DNA from: a virus
Reading direction: 5' to 3' (one strand)
DNA: 64,000 bases
IMG/VR virus record: IMGVR_UViG_3300023174_000002
Coordinates: 1-64,000 of that record
The notes beneath the pieces are model-generated. The model worked only from the letters and a program-made list of their open reading frames with translations, was not told the origin of the DNA and made no database searches. The position numbers and the translations under genes were made by a program. Of the stretch, positions 31,701-41,593 are shown in pieces. Positions within the stretch are counted from its first letter, which is position 1. Each line of letters starts with the position of its first letter.

Positions 31701-34700
31701 TATACTGGCAACTAACTGCAGTATTAGGATTATTAGTAATACTTAATGTACCGGTATTGATAGTTTTAATATAGCTATCATCTTCAAAAGTAATACTTCT
31801 ATTTTGTCTACTAGTGTCAGTTTGAACAAATGCCCAAGTTATTAATCTATAACCACTTTTTATAGTTAAATTTCCACTAGCCATGGTAAATGTACCCGCT
31901 GTTGGATTGGTTTGATCATATGCTGTAGGATTACCGCTATTATAGTAGTTATGATCAAAATTATAACAATTAACTGTAAATGTAATTGCACCAGTAGCTT
32001 GTACGGTAGTATTATAAGATCTTACCCTAAAAAGGTTATAAACAGAATCTGCACCACTTAGTGTTAGTGTCCCAGTAGTAGCAATTCTAACAAATTTATT
32101 AACATCACTAAGGCTGCCTAAATTATAAGTGGTGCGTTGACCACTTAGTGTAATATTAGTTGCAGGTAGATTAGTAATATTTGCCGTAACATCATTAACA
32201 TTATGTGTATAAGTAGCTATAAACGGACCAGTATAAGTAATAGTTCCAGAACCTACAATTTGTGTTATATTTAAATTAGTATGCGCTAAACTAGTAGTAC
32301 CAGTCCAGTTTTTTGTATAAGATATTGTAGCGCTGCTATTTACCTGACAACCGTCAGTAAAATTTAAATTTCTACAAGTAAAACCTGCTAATCCCGTACT
32401 TACCTTATTTATAGTAAGATTAGCAGCACCATCAACAGTAGTTGGAGTACCTCCTGAAGTAGTCAATGCACCTGTAGAATTGTATATAAATCCAGATGTA
32501 TCAGTAGTGCAAGTATGTGCGCAGTATTGATAGTTATTTCTTAGTGGACCTGTGCCATTAGTTCGGATATAGCCATTATCTTCAAAGATAAGGGTTAAAT
32601 TTTGCCTACCAATTTGACTATTATCCCAACCCCAAGTATCTAGTGTATAGCCGTTTTTAATAGTTACTTGACCGTTGTTTTGCGTAAAAGTACCAGCAGC
32701 TACACCAGTATAAGTTCCGCCACTACCGCCCTGAAGATTATGTTGATAATCGTAGACATTAACATACATTAAATCACTAGTAGCAGCAGTTTGCATAGTA
32801 GTATTATAACTTCTAACACAATTTAGGTTATAGGTAGCGTCTTTACCGCCAAAAGTCATTGTACCTGTGGTAGTAACTTTTGCAGCAAAATATGCACTAC
32901 CATCATTTACACCTAAGTTATAGGTAGATCCTTGTCCGTTTAAGGTCCAAGTACTTGCAATAAATCTTTGAAAAGTTTGAGTTTGACTAGCAATACTATG
33001 TGTATAACTTAGCACAAACATAGGGTCAGCATCCATTGTGGCTGTACCACTATTAAGTACTTGTGTTACGTTTAATCCACTAAGTGAAGTAGCTCCTGTT
33101 GTAACTGAAAAATTACCTGTAAGAAACAATGTACTGTTAGTAGTACAACTTGAATAATTCATTGCTGAAAAATTGTTTGTATACCAACCATTAAAAGTTC
33201 CAGTACCGGTAAACCAAGTATTCCACCGCATGTTAGGTACACTGGCTGTCCAAGCTATTCCATTAGCAGTTCCACTACTACCATGCTCAAAACCACCCAT
33301 ATAAGCAGTATCATTATTAAAACAAGAAACAGTTAGTCCAGTTATATTATTTACTGTAATTACACCAGCACCGCTACTTACTATTCTAGCAGGTGTTGTA
33401 CCGCCAACTAAACCAAAATACAGTGTTCTAGTGCTGCCACTAGCACTGTTAAATGCAACTGTATTAAGATTTGTGTTAAGATTTAGTGTACCTATATTAA
33501 AAGCAGTATTAGTAGTAACAGTAAAATTAGTATTATTAATATTATGTATATTACCTGCAACACCAGATAAACTTAATGTTCCAACTGTTCCTCCAGTGTA
33601 GTTATAGGTACTTGTACCACTAGTAGTACCATTGTTAGCATTAAGAGTTCCTACAGTTCCACCACTAAAATTATAAGTACAAGTATTACCACTTAAATTA
33701 AGTATAGTGGCTATAGCATTAGTTATATTCCAAGTTAAACCATTTGTGTTAAAGGTAAGGTTAGTAATAGTACGATCATAGCTAAAACCATAACCAGTAG
33801 TACTGTCAATCATAACTATAGTTATATTTGCCCCTACAAGTGATCCAGGACTATTACCTACTCTGTAAACACCACCAGCATTAAGATTAATAGTTTGAAC
33901 AGCAACAGCAAGACCACCACCATCTTCAAGACCTAAAAATCCAAATGTACTAGTAGTAAATGTTGCAGCAGCATTAACTAGTCTAACATGACACACTTGA
34001 ACAGTATTATTAAAAATAATAGTATTACTACCGCTACCTGCTATTTTAAACCCACTGCCACCACCTGTTGTACCACCAATTATGCTAATAGTATTGCTAC
34101 TAATGCTAGCACTTATAAATCCTGTTGTAGGAGCACTTGGTTGATTGCTTTTACTAACAATCCAAGTAGCTGCACTAGTTGAACTACCAAAATATAGGGA
34201 CTTACCAGCACTACCACTCATTGTAAAACTAGTAGTTAAAAAATTATTGCCAGTATTATAACCAATATATAAATTACCGCTGTTCCAAGTTACAGCACCT
34301 GGCATATCCCAATCATCAGCGTACATATTCCAACTACTACTAGATATGCCAGTACCAAGAGCTATAGTACTTGTAGTAATACCACTAATTGGTCTAACTT
34401 TAGTAAACTTAATAGTAGAAGTACCAGTATTTGTAGTATTAAAGGTATGAGTACCAGAACCCAATTCTATGCTAGTAAAATTCCAAGTACAACTATTAGC
34501 TGATGCAACAACTATATTATTTGCGCGACAAAAAGTAATGTTCATAGTAGCTGGACCGGTATAAGTAGTACCAGTAGTCCAGCTACCATAAAAGTTTACA
34601 GTACCATATTGATAATTACTATTAAAAGTACTAGTGCTATTAGCTGCTGAGCCTGCAATGTTTAAGGTTAAACCAGTATAAGATCTAGGACTTGCATTTA

Positions 34701-35541
34701 AGTCACTAACATTACCAAATACTGTTAAAGTATTTGAAGCTGTTTGTGTACCATTAACATAAAGATCCCACACCAAACCAGTAAGTCTATAGGTAATGTC
34801 TTGATCTAGATATAAGTTAGGACACTGACTTGGTATTGCAGTACTACCAAAATTAAATAGTGCATTATCACCAAGACCTGAAGTTCTAATTTTACCTGTT
34901 CTACTAGTAAAAGTACAAGCTCCACCACCACTACATACTGTTGAGGTAGCAACACCACAAGTAATGTACACATCTCCACTCATACTCCAGTTTCTGGCAG
35001 TAGCACCATTATTAATAAGAACACGAGTATAAATATCAAAGCCGTTTTGATTTAGGGTACCGCTATTAAAAGTAAGCGTGTTGGCAACAATGTTTTGATT
35101 TTCAACACGTAAAGTACCTTGACAAGTAACTGTATTACCAATAGCAGTTTTTGTAATATCTAGTCTAGTAAAACTGTTAGTTCCCCAATAAGCGTCACAA
35201 TTAGTTGCACCACTTAAACTAAAACTAGTACCAGTATTAGTTTGGTTAAGTGTACCATTATTTTGTAGTAGAGTACCACTAAAATTAATAGTGCCAGCAG
35301 TATTAGTAAAGTTTAAAGTGCAACCAGTATTAATAGTAAGTCTACTAGTAATGGTTATGGCAGCAGCACCAGTAAGAGTAACGTTACCACCAATAGTTAA
35401 TGTAGCACAAGTTTGACCGCCTAAGGTAACTGTTCCAGCATTAATAATTACATCATCAGCAGCGGCTGGAACACCACTAGGGCTCCAACTGGCCGCGGTA
35501 GCCCAAGTACCGGTCGTACCATTCCAAGTTTTAGTTGCCAT
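28753..35541 (-). CDS. Giant beta-rich fibre/adhesin protein with Calx-beta-like repeats
   Basis: The 2262-residue product is dominated by Thr, Asn, Ser and Gly. The N-terminal 1750 residues read as short parallel strands (SGVPAAADDVIINAGTVTL; many NTGT, LTLN and ATFT steps), consistent with a long beta-solenoid. Four Calx-beta-like units of about 95 residues follow at about 1848, 1945, 2050 and 2152. Each has a VTEG or INEG start, a PYTITG centre, and EGTETFTLTL end. No signal peptide. It ends before the lysis genes. A long side or tip fibre that binds the host surface is inferred. Confidence 0.75.
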   Translation of the reverse strand: MATKTWNGTTGTWATAASWSPSGVPAAADDVIINAGTVTLGGQTCATLTIGGNVTLTGAAAITITSRLTINTGCTLNFTNTAGTINFSGTLLQNNGTLNQTNTGTSFSLSGATNCDAYWGTNSFTRLDITKTAIGNTVTCQGTLRVENQNIVANTLTFNSGTLNQNGFDIYTRVLINNGATARNWSMSGDVYITCGVATSTVCSGGGACTFTSRTGKIRTSGLGDNALFNFGSTAIPSQCPNLYLDQDITYRLTGLVWDLYVNGTQTASNTLTVFGNVSDLNASPRSYTGLTLNIAGSAANSTSTFNSNYQYGTVNFYGSWTTGTTYTGPATMNITFCRANNIVVASANSCTWNFTSIELGSGTHTFNTTNTGTSTIKFTKVRPISGITTSTIALGTGISSSSWNMYADDWDMPGAVTWNSGNLYIGYNTGNNFLTTSFTMSGSAGKSLYFGSSTSAATWIVSKSNQPSAPTTGFISASISSNTISIIGGTTGGGSGFKIAGSGSNTIIFNNTVQVCHVRLVNAAATFTTSTFGFLGLEDGGGLAVAVQTINLNAGGVYRVGNSPGSLVGANITIVMIDSTTGYGFSYDRTITNLTFNTNGLTWNITNAIATILNLSGNTCTYNFSGGTVGTLNANNGTTSGTSTYNYTGGTVGTLSLSGVAGNIHNINNTNFTVTTNTAFNIGTLNLNTNLNTVAFNSASGSTRTLYFGLVGGTTPARIVSSGAGVITVNNITGLTVSCFNNDTAYMGGFEHGSSGTANGIAWTASVPNMRWNTWFTGTGTFNGWYTNNFSAMNYSSCTTNSTLFLTGNFSVTTGATSLSGLNVTQVLNSGTATMDADPMFVLSYTHSIASQTQTFQRFIASTWTLNGQGSTYNLGVNDGSAYFAAKVTTTGTMTFGGKDATYNLNCVRSYNTTMQTAATSDLMYVNVYDYQHNLQGGSGGTYTGVAAGTFTQNNGQVTIKNGYTLDTWGWDNSQIGRQNLTLIFEDNGYIRTNGTGPLRNNYQYCAHTCTTDTSGFIYNSTGALTTSGGTPTTVDGAANLTINKVSTGLAGFTCRNLNFTDGCQVNSSATISYTKNWTGTTSLAHTNLNITQIVGSGTITYTGPFIATYTHNVNDVTANITNLPATNITLSGQRTTYNLGSLSDVNKFVRIATTGTLTLSGADSVYNLFRVRSYNTTVQATGAITFTVNCYNFDHNYYNSGNPTAYDQTNPTAGTFTMASGNLTIKSGYRLITWAFVQTDTSRQNRSITFEDDSYIKTINTGTLSITNNPNTAVSCQYSNSGLLHDSTGAVTISTAPANLAASNTAYNLKILRNCGITTNAYVRDFTNQPNTTTVGTGYPTNGGAFNIFCLGNVLVSGSAGVASQAGWGFTNITFANTGSNAVQTICTNPSIGTNAIRLGALTLPTTFTSGTLRIIDTNAWCTTFVHNCGILDLNGKQLQILTSYGTGTTDITNLKTVITTATGYTIPGIYISASTGTPWNVPYADVFWSDWRVWVWLRGGTVGHGTTGFSSSSRQPSFDLTERVAAYVISPTTNFRTGSLKINNYTVPTGSIWYIGGPEFTVYTGGLSAPADFTVNIVDGGNSKTTTQMSCDNNSFTWPQINISTDAEIATSNWKIKNINIDAGTTTSSGKFVEITGMLGASGNGSGILNVTNTSTWVFRGIGTVINYSYNSVRLKITSDSASTFRFEGLNGTNAGNQYAGFAYGFGGKIVNAIGYNSGTTDGILTLEAGYYVDNSIAIASQIDFSYNTAAITFRSDKPPGGLGFPIKGSTFNLGKSATKYLNSIGGNWGNKGLYNVEASSVIDADYLDLTNCFPAGGGGWYAGPNSIDRGGNTGSTGWYFYNPSTFSLSRSTSVADEGTSVTITLTTNAPNGSVVPYTITGITSADISGASLTGSFTVSGGTAAVTLNIANDYNTEGNETLTFSLNNGAASISVIINDTSLLPTYSLERSAVSVTEGQSFTITLTTTNLPNGSLVPYTITGVSSSDINNASLTGNFTISGSSASLVVNTTWDYVTEGQEIFTLTLNPTYGTGSAISVAINNLLHPTYALSANPTSINEGAGNFIITLTTTDVPDNTTVPYTITGTGITSADLNGISLTGNFTVVSNTATATFFVVADYLTEGDETFVITLDTIGTTISVLIIDYTKTRTYSLSTSATAVTEGDTFVITLATTNVFNGTGVPYTITGVSSSDINNASLSGSITITNNSGTQSFTTTIDNVPEGTETFTLTLGSPASGSINVTITDPTTGAKGNFLSFFE

Positions 35542-35553
35542 TGTTGATGCCTA

Positions 35554-37155
35554 TTAAAATCCAGCTACTTTTGCTACTAGTTGCCACTTTGCTGGTGTTG
35601 AATTGTAGATAAAACCATAAAAATCCCACTTACTATTACCACTACTAGTGCCTGGTAAACTTAAATCAGTAGAACCTTGAAAAATACTAGCCCAGTTTAA
35701 AGTTTGCGCAAAGGTACATTGAAGCTTATAAATTAATTTTTGGCCGTTTACGGGTGTTCCAGTTGGTGCACTTATCAATAATGTACCAGCAGCACCAGTC
35801 ATAACCATTTCAGTTACATCACAATTGTCAGCATTAATAGCATAGGTAGTTGCACTAGCAGCTACGTTTACTCTAGACTGTAATCGTTTATTTGTTAATG
35901 TTTGAGTACCACTATCACTATATACCTTATTAACTACATCAGTGTTATTTGTAGGCGTTCCAGTAACTGTGGCATTTGCCATAGATGCAGTACCAGTAAA
36001 AGTAGGGCTACTAAACATTGTAGTTTTACTTTCATTAGTAACATTGCCTAAATCAACGTCTGTAGCAGTATAAGTAGGTTTAGTAGCAGCTTTTGCCCAA
36101 GCATACACATCACTAGCAGGGGCGCTGCCTACAGTAACTGTACCTAAAGTAGTAATACTAGTGCTGCCTGTCCAAGTACTTAATGCAGTATTTTCAACGT
36201 TAGCTAGGCCAACCATTGCCTTAGTAATACCACTAACTGTACCAGTAAAATTAGGATTAGCTAATGGCGCATAAGGAGAGGTAGTATTTTTCCACTTACT
36301 AGTACCACTATCATATTGTAAAATTTGATTATTAGCAGCACTAGTAATTACAACATCGCTTAAGTATCCAGTATTAATATTTGCAAAACTAACATCATAG
36401 TCAGTACTGCTGTTTTTTACTAATACTTGATTTACAGTTCCGCCAACTGGCACTCCAGCTCCAGAAGCACCTGTAGCACCTGTAGCACCTGTAGGACCTC
36501 TTGGACCTTGAGCGCCTTGCACAGAATTTTCTAATGCAATATAATCTACTCTAGTTTCATGAGCTGCATTACCTTGATTGCTATGATATAATCTAAGTTG
36601 TGTGACTCCGCCGCTAATATAAGGAGTAGAGGAGAGTACTTCTAGTGCAAATTGATAATAACCATTTAAACCAGTATAACTACCAATAGAATCCCATGCA
36701 CTAGACGTGTAATTATATAAATCTACATAAATTGTATGACCTGAATTAAGGCTGTAGTTAATGTTTAATACAGCTCTATTAAATTTTACTATATTGCTAA
36801 ATCCAACGGTTAGAATCCAAGCAGGACCAGTGCCTGTACCATCAGTAAAATTATAGTAATTACCTGCGGCATAGTCACCATAAGTCTGAATACTACTTAC
36901 AGTACCGCTTATGTAAACACCATTAGTTAAGCTAACACTACTAGCCAAATAAGTAGTAGTGGTAGGAAAAGGAATAGTTGACCAGCTAGCTGCACTACCG
37001 TTTGTGGTTAAAAATAATCCTGAATTACTAGTTTGGCTAGGCAGTACATTAGCAATAGCACTATTAAGATTAATAAAATTATTATCTACTTCTGAGTTGG
37101 TTAAGGGACGACCAACGTTACTCGCCCCAACTTCTCTTGTGACAATAGTTGCCAT
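35554..37155 (-). CDS. Tail fibre protein with collagen-like segment
   Basis: The 533-residue product starts MATIVTREVGASNVGRPLTN, similar in style to phage fibre attachment ends. A beta domain spans about 80-215. A short Gly-x-y stretch GAQGPRGPTGATGATGASG (about 213-232) is a collagen-like trimeric rod. Further fibre repeats (FTGTVSGITKAMVGL; FTGTASMANATVTG) follow, and the last 100 residues form a compact tip (NGQKLIYKLQCTFAQTL). Trimeric fibre role is inferred. Confidence 0.78.
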   Translation of the reverse strand: MATIVTREVGASNVGRPLTNSEVDNNFINLNSAIANVLPSQTSNSGLFLTTNGSAASWSTIPFPTTTTYLASSVSLTNGVYISGTVSSIQTYGDYAAGNYYNFTDGTGTGPAWILTVGFSNIVKFNRAVLNINYSLNSGHTIYVDLYNYTSSAWDSIGSYTGLNGYYQFALEVLSSTPYISGGVTQLRLYHSNQGNAAHETRVDYIALENSVQGAQGPRGPTGATGATGASGAGVPVGGTVNQVLVKNSSTDYDVSFANINTGYLSDVVITSAANNQILQYDSGTSKWKNTTSPYAPLANPNFTGTVSGITKAMVGLANVENTALSTWTGSTSITTLGTVTVGSAPASDVYAWAKAATKPTYTATDVDLGNVTNESKTTMFSSPTFTGTASMANATVTGTPTNNTDVVNKVYSDSGTQTLTNKRLQSRVNVAASATTYAINADNCDVTEMVMTGAAGTLLISAPTGTPVNGQKLIYKLQCTFAQTLNWASIFQGSTDLSLPGTSSGNSKWDFYGFIYNSTPAKWQLVAKVAGF

Positions 37156-37173
37156 GATCGTCCCTTATTTAAA

Positions 37174-37635
37174 TTAAGCTACTGTAACTTTCCAAGTAAT
37201 AACTAAGGTATCCAGTGCACCCTTGTTAATAACAGCAAACACTGTGCGGCAAAGCATTGTGCCACTAGTACCTGCGTTAAAAATACCAGCTTCAGTAACT
37301 GCACCTGTACCTGTACCTGCAGCAAATGTAGCAACATACTGAATGCTATCATTTGTAACAGTTGTAGTTACTAGTGTTGGCGAACCAGCATCTAGTGCAA
37401 CACGTGCAAGTTGACTACCTAATGCAGTATCTGCAACTGCAGCTGCAGTACTACCACTACCAATTCCCATATGAGACATAGCAGTAGCTGAGGCGTCTTT
37501 CATACGACTAGCAATATATGCTAGTCCTGTACCAACAACAGTATTAACGTGTTGATATTCTTCTTTAACGTTGCCAGCAGCATCCAAGAGTTTTACTTGC
37601 AAGACGCCATTGGCTTTTAGTGAATCATTTAACAT
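37174..37635 (-). CDS. Small virion protein, fibre/decoration-like
   Basis: From the ATG at 37635 the product has 153 residues; AAAGGAAA lies about seven bases upstream. A TTG or other start further upstream would overlap the previous gene and is unlikely. Segments such as VKLLDAAGNVKEEYQHVNTVVGTG and SHMGIGSGSTAAAVADTALG resemble phage proteins of tail fibre or side-tail annotations. It lies between two fibre genes. No enzyme motif. Confidence 0.65.
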   Translation of the reverse strand: MLNDSLKANGVLQVKLLDAAGNVKEEYQHVNTVVGTGLAYIASRMKDASATAMSHMGIGSGSTAAAVADTALGSQLARVALDAGSPTLVTTTVTNDSIQYVATFAAGTGTGAVTEAGIFNAGTSGTMLCRTVFAVINKGALDTLVITWKVTVA

Positions 37636-37657
37636 GACAATTTTCCTTTGAAAAAAA

Positions 37658-40600
37658 TTAACTACCAATAGTTCTATTTGTGCCTACATATCCTGGCGCA
37701 ACATAAGTACTGGCAAAGTAATTCTGGTTATTAATAGTTCCAGAATCGGATTTAAGAATTTGGTCTGAGAATAGTGTAACTGCAAACTTATCGTATGTAA
37801 AAGTTTCCATAAAATGTAGTGTTTCTACTACATTTTTTCCAACATTAAACTTATTTTCTTCAGATAGTGTAAATGCTTGTAGTTGCTGTATAAAAGCTGT
37901 ATATTTAAAAGTATCAGTAGTAGTATTAGTATCGCTAAGAGTTTTATTAAAAGTAGCATATTGATCATCATCAATATTAGCAGCACCATAATAATCATCA
38001 GTTGCCGTAACTGTATCGTATAATCCAAATGAAGAAGTTAGTCTAGTAGTAAAATCCTCAAATACAAAATTTTGATCAGTTAAACCTTTATTGGGTTTTA
38101 AGTATTGAGTATCGTTATTTTGTAAATAAACATAATTATTTGTATTATCTAAATCTTTATTAACCTGTATGTACCTTCTTTCAAGACCGCTATTTATACT
38201 TAATATTTCTGGTATAATTCGCCGATAGTACATTTCTTTAATAAGATACTCTGCTAATACTAAAGTATCGGCCTGTACTTTTCTAGTTTCTAAACTATAC
38301 TCATAATCGTCGCTGCCAATAATCTCTACTAAAAAGTCTATATAAACAACATTTGTAAATACTATATCTTCACTAGTAGTAATGCTATCATCATCGTTTA
38401 CGTGTCTAATAAATGATTTAGGTTGACTATAATTGTATATAGTATCTGTAGGAATGTACTTGTTAATATCAATAATTCTTTCTTCAAACTTACTAATTGT
38501 TTCAGTATTTGGATAAATACTAATAAACATACTGTTTGTATCGCTATTTGCAAATAGTGCTTCTTGTGGACTGTATATTGTAAAAGTTATTGGCAATACA
38601 TCAACGGCTTCGCCAATAGTTACATTATCCGCTACGCTTTTAATAAAATCAGCATACTGATCATCATCAATATTAGCTTGAGCATAGTAATCATCAGTAG
38701 CATCTATAAAATCTTGAAAATTACGAACAAAATCAGTAACAGTAAAACTTTCGTCAGTTTGTGTAACTAGGTCATTATCTGGATATTTATTAACTCGTTT
38801 TGCGTTGGTATCATCAATACTAAGCGGCTCACTTCTGTAATACTTTGAAAAGTATAATACAGTTTGATCTGTAAATGTTTTTAATTCATCAACTTGACGA
38901 TAAAAATTAGCAACACCAGAATAATAATCTTGTGCTGTTACTGCATCTGATTTTATAATACTAGTAGCAATACTATCTATATATTCTGTAATATTTGCTC
39001 TATCAACAAAAACTCTATTAAATCCTGAAATTGAAAAGTACGGATCAGTTGCAGCTAAAGCATCATTAACTACAGTATTTACATTAGCATATTGAATTTC
39101 TGATAAAGTTGCTGAATCCAGCAACACTTTAAAAACGTCGGCATAATTAAATCTACTAGTTTGAAGTAAATCAGACAATGGTTTAGTTGTATTTAAACTA
39201 ATAGGATTTAATGTTGTTGCAGCACTGGTTTCTGTAATGTACAGATTTTTAAGTATAAATAAATCTAAGTCATTTATATCTACTGGATCAACAAGCCGTT
39301 TTTTAACTGTAGCAATTTGATCATCATCAATATTAGCTGCACCGTAATAGTCATCAGTAGTAGTAATTAAGTCTTGAATATTTCGTACATAGCTAACTAC
39401 TTTTCTAAAAGTTTCGCTATGTTGTAGTTGAGAATCGCCTGTTTGTCTAATAAATCTTCGATCAAAAGCATCTTGAATACTTAATTGATTTATTTTAACT
39501 AGTTGCGACCTACTAGTAAACAATTCACTAGTTGTTTTATTTTCGTCTATATTTCGTATATAATTAACTATGCGACTAAAGTTACTTGTTTGAGTTACAG
39601 CATCAATTTCAGGAATACTTATTAAAATACTATTACTGCTGCTATTAACTATTTGATCAGTAAAACTTCTGTTAAATAGTGATTGAGAAATTAGCGGATC
39701 TGATATACTCAATAGTTCTTCAAATATTTTACTAATATCAATAACTATAGGGTTATTGATACTTAAACTATCTGCGCTAACTTTAAAATACTCTGCAGAT
39801 TCTAGATCCGATACTTTTTTAAGTTCATAGTAATTATTTACTAGTTCTAGCAGTGGTGTATTAGTACTGTATATAGCACTTTGTTTTACTGTAGTAAAAT
39901 ATTTTTGAAATCTTTGTTGTATAAGTAAATCATCATTGATTCTTTTATCAAAGTTTGCGTACTGATCATCATCAATATTAGCTGTACCATAGTAATCATC
40001 TGTAGTAGTAATAAAATCACTAATTGCACGTTTATAGTCTACTTGTCGATTAAAATCATCTGTATTACTTACACTATCCTCAAAACCTGTAGATTTTAAA
40101 ATACTGGTTTGTGACTGTGTATATATAGGACTTACAAGATATTTTGCAACATCTAAGATATAATTACTATCATTTTGTAAACTAATACTTTGTAATAACC
40201 TTCTAAAGGTCATTTCTGGTATTAATATATCAGTTGTAGAAACTGCATTTAATACTAAAGATTGTAAAGTAATTTCTGGCGCGTCTGCAGGTCTAGCAAA
40301 GCTATATAATACTCTGCCAAGTGATGTAATAAGATCTTCTAGAGTAACTACGGGACTAAGTTTTTCTAAATTATTAGTAAAGTTAACAAGTTCACTAATA
40401 GTTTTAAGTTCTTGTACATTTTTACCAATATTAAGCTCAACTAATTCATTATTAGCAGAATTTATATTGCTGTTTAATATTTTATTAGTTAAAATACTGG
40501 TACTATCAACGCCACTGTAAAAATCTTCTGGATTAATATATACTGCAAAATATGGTAGTACATCAACAAGTTCGTTAATATTTAACAGATCTACAACGCC

Positions 40601-41581
40601 TTTGTTAAAATCAGCATATTGATCATCATCAATATTGGAAGCACCGTAGTAATCATCTGTAGAGATTACTAGATCAGAAAATTCTCTGAAAATACTCCAG
40701 ACTCGTTTACTGGTTTCCTGTACGGTTAAAATTTCAGTAAACAGTTTATAGGGAGTTATTGGTGTTTCTGTAGCAACTTGCAAATAGTCTTGTAAAAATC
40801 TTAGCAAACTATAAGCATAATCAGCATCATTACTATAAGCAAAATCTGCTGATATTTCAGCACTAAATAACTTTGCTAAAATATCTGTTGTAGTAGTATT
40901 ATCTGCTTGAATACTACTAACGCTGTTGCTTATTTCTAAATCTACTATACTAGTAGTTTCTACGCCACTAATATCTTTGATGTATTGTAAGGCTATATCA
41001 AGTAATTCAGTAATAGTAAGCGTATCATTATAATTTGCGCTAAGATTATACTCAATTCCTAAATCTGCAAAATTAATTACTTCTGCTAACTCTCTACCAT
41101 ACCCTATTTGTGTAGTTAGTGTATCTGTAGTAGTATAGAAATCTCTAAGACCTTTATTAGCAGTAAATATAATATATTCGCTGTTAAAAAATACTGGATC
41201 TGCAATATCTCGCACATAGGCAACTAAACTACTAAAAGTATCTGTAATTTTATTAAAATCTTGAAATACTTTTTGTGGTTGTTTAGATATGGGATCTTTT
41301 ACTTTTAACTTGTCTAGTCCTCTAGCAAACTTACCTGGAGTTGCAGTAGTAGGTGTATCATCTTGTGTAGTAGTTAATCCTGGAACATTAACAGAAGTAG
41401 TAAGATCTGGAACAACAGGAGAACTTATAATACTAGGATTAGTAGTAGTTTGTGTTACTAAACTTGATTGACTGTTAGGCACAACGCCGGGCGCTACTAC
41501 ACCACTAGTTGCATCAGGAATTACTGTTTGAGTAGCAATAGGATTTGGTACAGTATTTGTAGTAGTAATTCCTCGTGGCAT
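37658..41581 (-). CDS. Large repeat protein of the tail, TDDYY/IDDDQ repeats
   Basis: The 1307-residue acidic protein has a Pro/Thr/Val-rich head (about 1-95) and then repeated units. Five copies of a signature like TTDDYYGAANIDDDQYA occur at about residues 310, 540, 755, 970 and 1200. They are often preceded by F-x-R-x-V-x-Y-x-R-x-I. At the DNA level they lie about 640-700 bases apart. Between them, helical segments with motif ISD, LT-TE repeat more loosely. No family is recognised. Aspartate clusters could bind Ca2+. A side fibre or tail-sheathing role is inferred from position among fibre genes. Confidence 0.7.
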   Translation of the reverse strand: MPRGITTTNTVPNPIATQTVIPDATSGVVAPGVVPNSQSSLVTQTTTNPSIISSPVVPDLTTSVNVPGLTTTQDDTPTTATPGKFARGLDKLKVKDPISKQPQKVFQDFNKITDTFSSLVAYVRDIADPVFFNSEYIIFTANKGLRDFYTTTDTLTTQIGYGRELAEVINFADLGIEYNLSANYNDTLTITELLDIALQYIKDISGVETTSIVDLEISNSVSSIQADNTTTTDILAKLFSAEISADFAYSNDADYAYSLLRFLQDYLQVATETPITPYKLFTEILTVQETSKRVWSIFREFSDLVISTDDYYGASNIDDDQYADFNKGVVDLLNINELVDVLPYFAVYINPEDFYSGVDSTSILTNKILNSNINSANNELVELNIGKNVQELKTISELVNFTNNLEKLSPVVTLEDLITSLGRVLYSFARPADAPEITLQSLVLNAVSTTDILIPEMTFRRLLQSISLQNDSNYILDVAKYLVSPIYTQSQTSILKSTGFEDSVSNTDDFNRQVDYKRAISDFITTTDDYYGTANIDDDQYANFDKRINDDLLIQQRFQKYFTTVKQSAIYSTNTPLLELVNNYYELKKVSDLESAEYFKVSADSLSINNPIVIDISKIFEELLSISDPLISQSLFNRSFTDQIVNSSSNSILISIPEIDAVTQTSNFSRIVNYIRNIDENKTTSELFTSRSQLVKINQLSIQDAFDRRFIRQTGDSQLQHSETFRKVVSYVRNIQDLITTTDDYYGAANIDDDQIATVKKRLVDPVDINDLDLFILKNLYITETSAATTLNPISLNTTKPLSDLLQTSRFNYADVFKVLLDSATLSEIQYANVNTVVNDALAATDPYFSISGFNRVFVDRANITEYIDSIATSIIKSDAVTAQDYYSGVANFYRQVDELKTFTDQTVLYFSKYYRSEPLSIDDTNAKRVNKYPDNDLVTQTDESFTVTDFVRNFQDFIDATDDYYAQANIDDDQYADFIKSVADNVTIGEAVDVLPITFTIYSPQEALFANSDTNSMFISIYPNTETISKFEERIIDINKYIPTDTIYNYSQPKSFIRHVNDDDSITTSEDIVFTNVVYIDFLVEIIGSDDYEYSLETRKVQADTLVLAEYLIKEMYYRRIIPEILSINSGLERRYIQVNKDLDNTNNYVYLQNNDTQYLKPNKGLTDQNFVFEDFTTRLTSSFGLYDTVTATDDYYGAANIDDDQYATFNKTLSDTNTTTDTFKYTAFIQQLQAFTLSEENKFNVGKNVVETLHFMETFTYDKFAVTLFSDQILKSDSGTINNQNYFASTYVAPGYVGTNRTIGS

Positions 41582-41593
41582 TTTTAAATCCTT

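Noticed and set aside
37953-40680. CRISPR-like array from regularly spaced near-identical segments
   Set aside because: Spacing is about 640-700 bases and the repeats are in frame within one large gene, so they are protein repeats.
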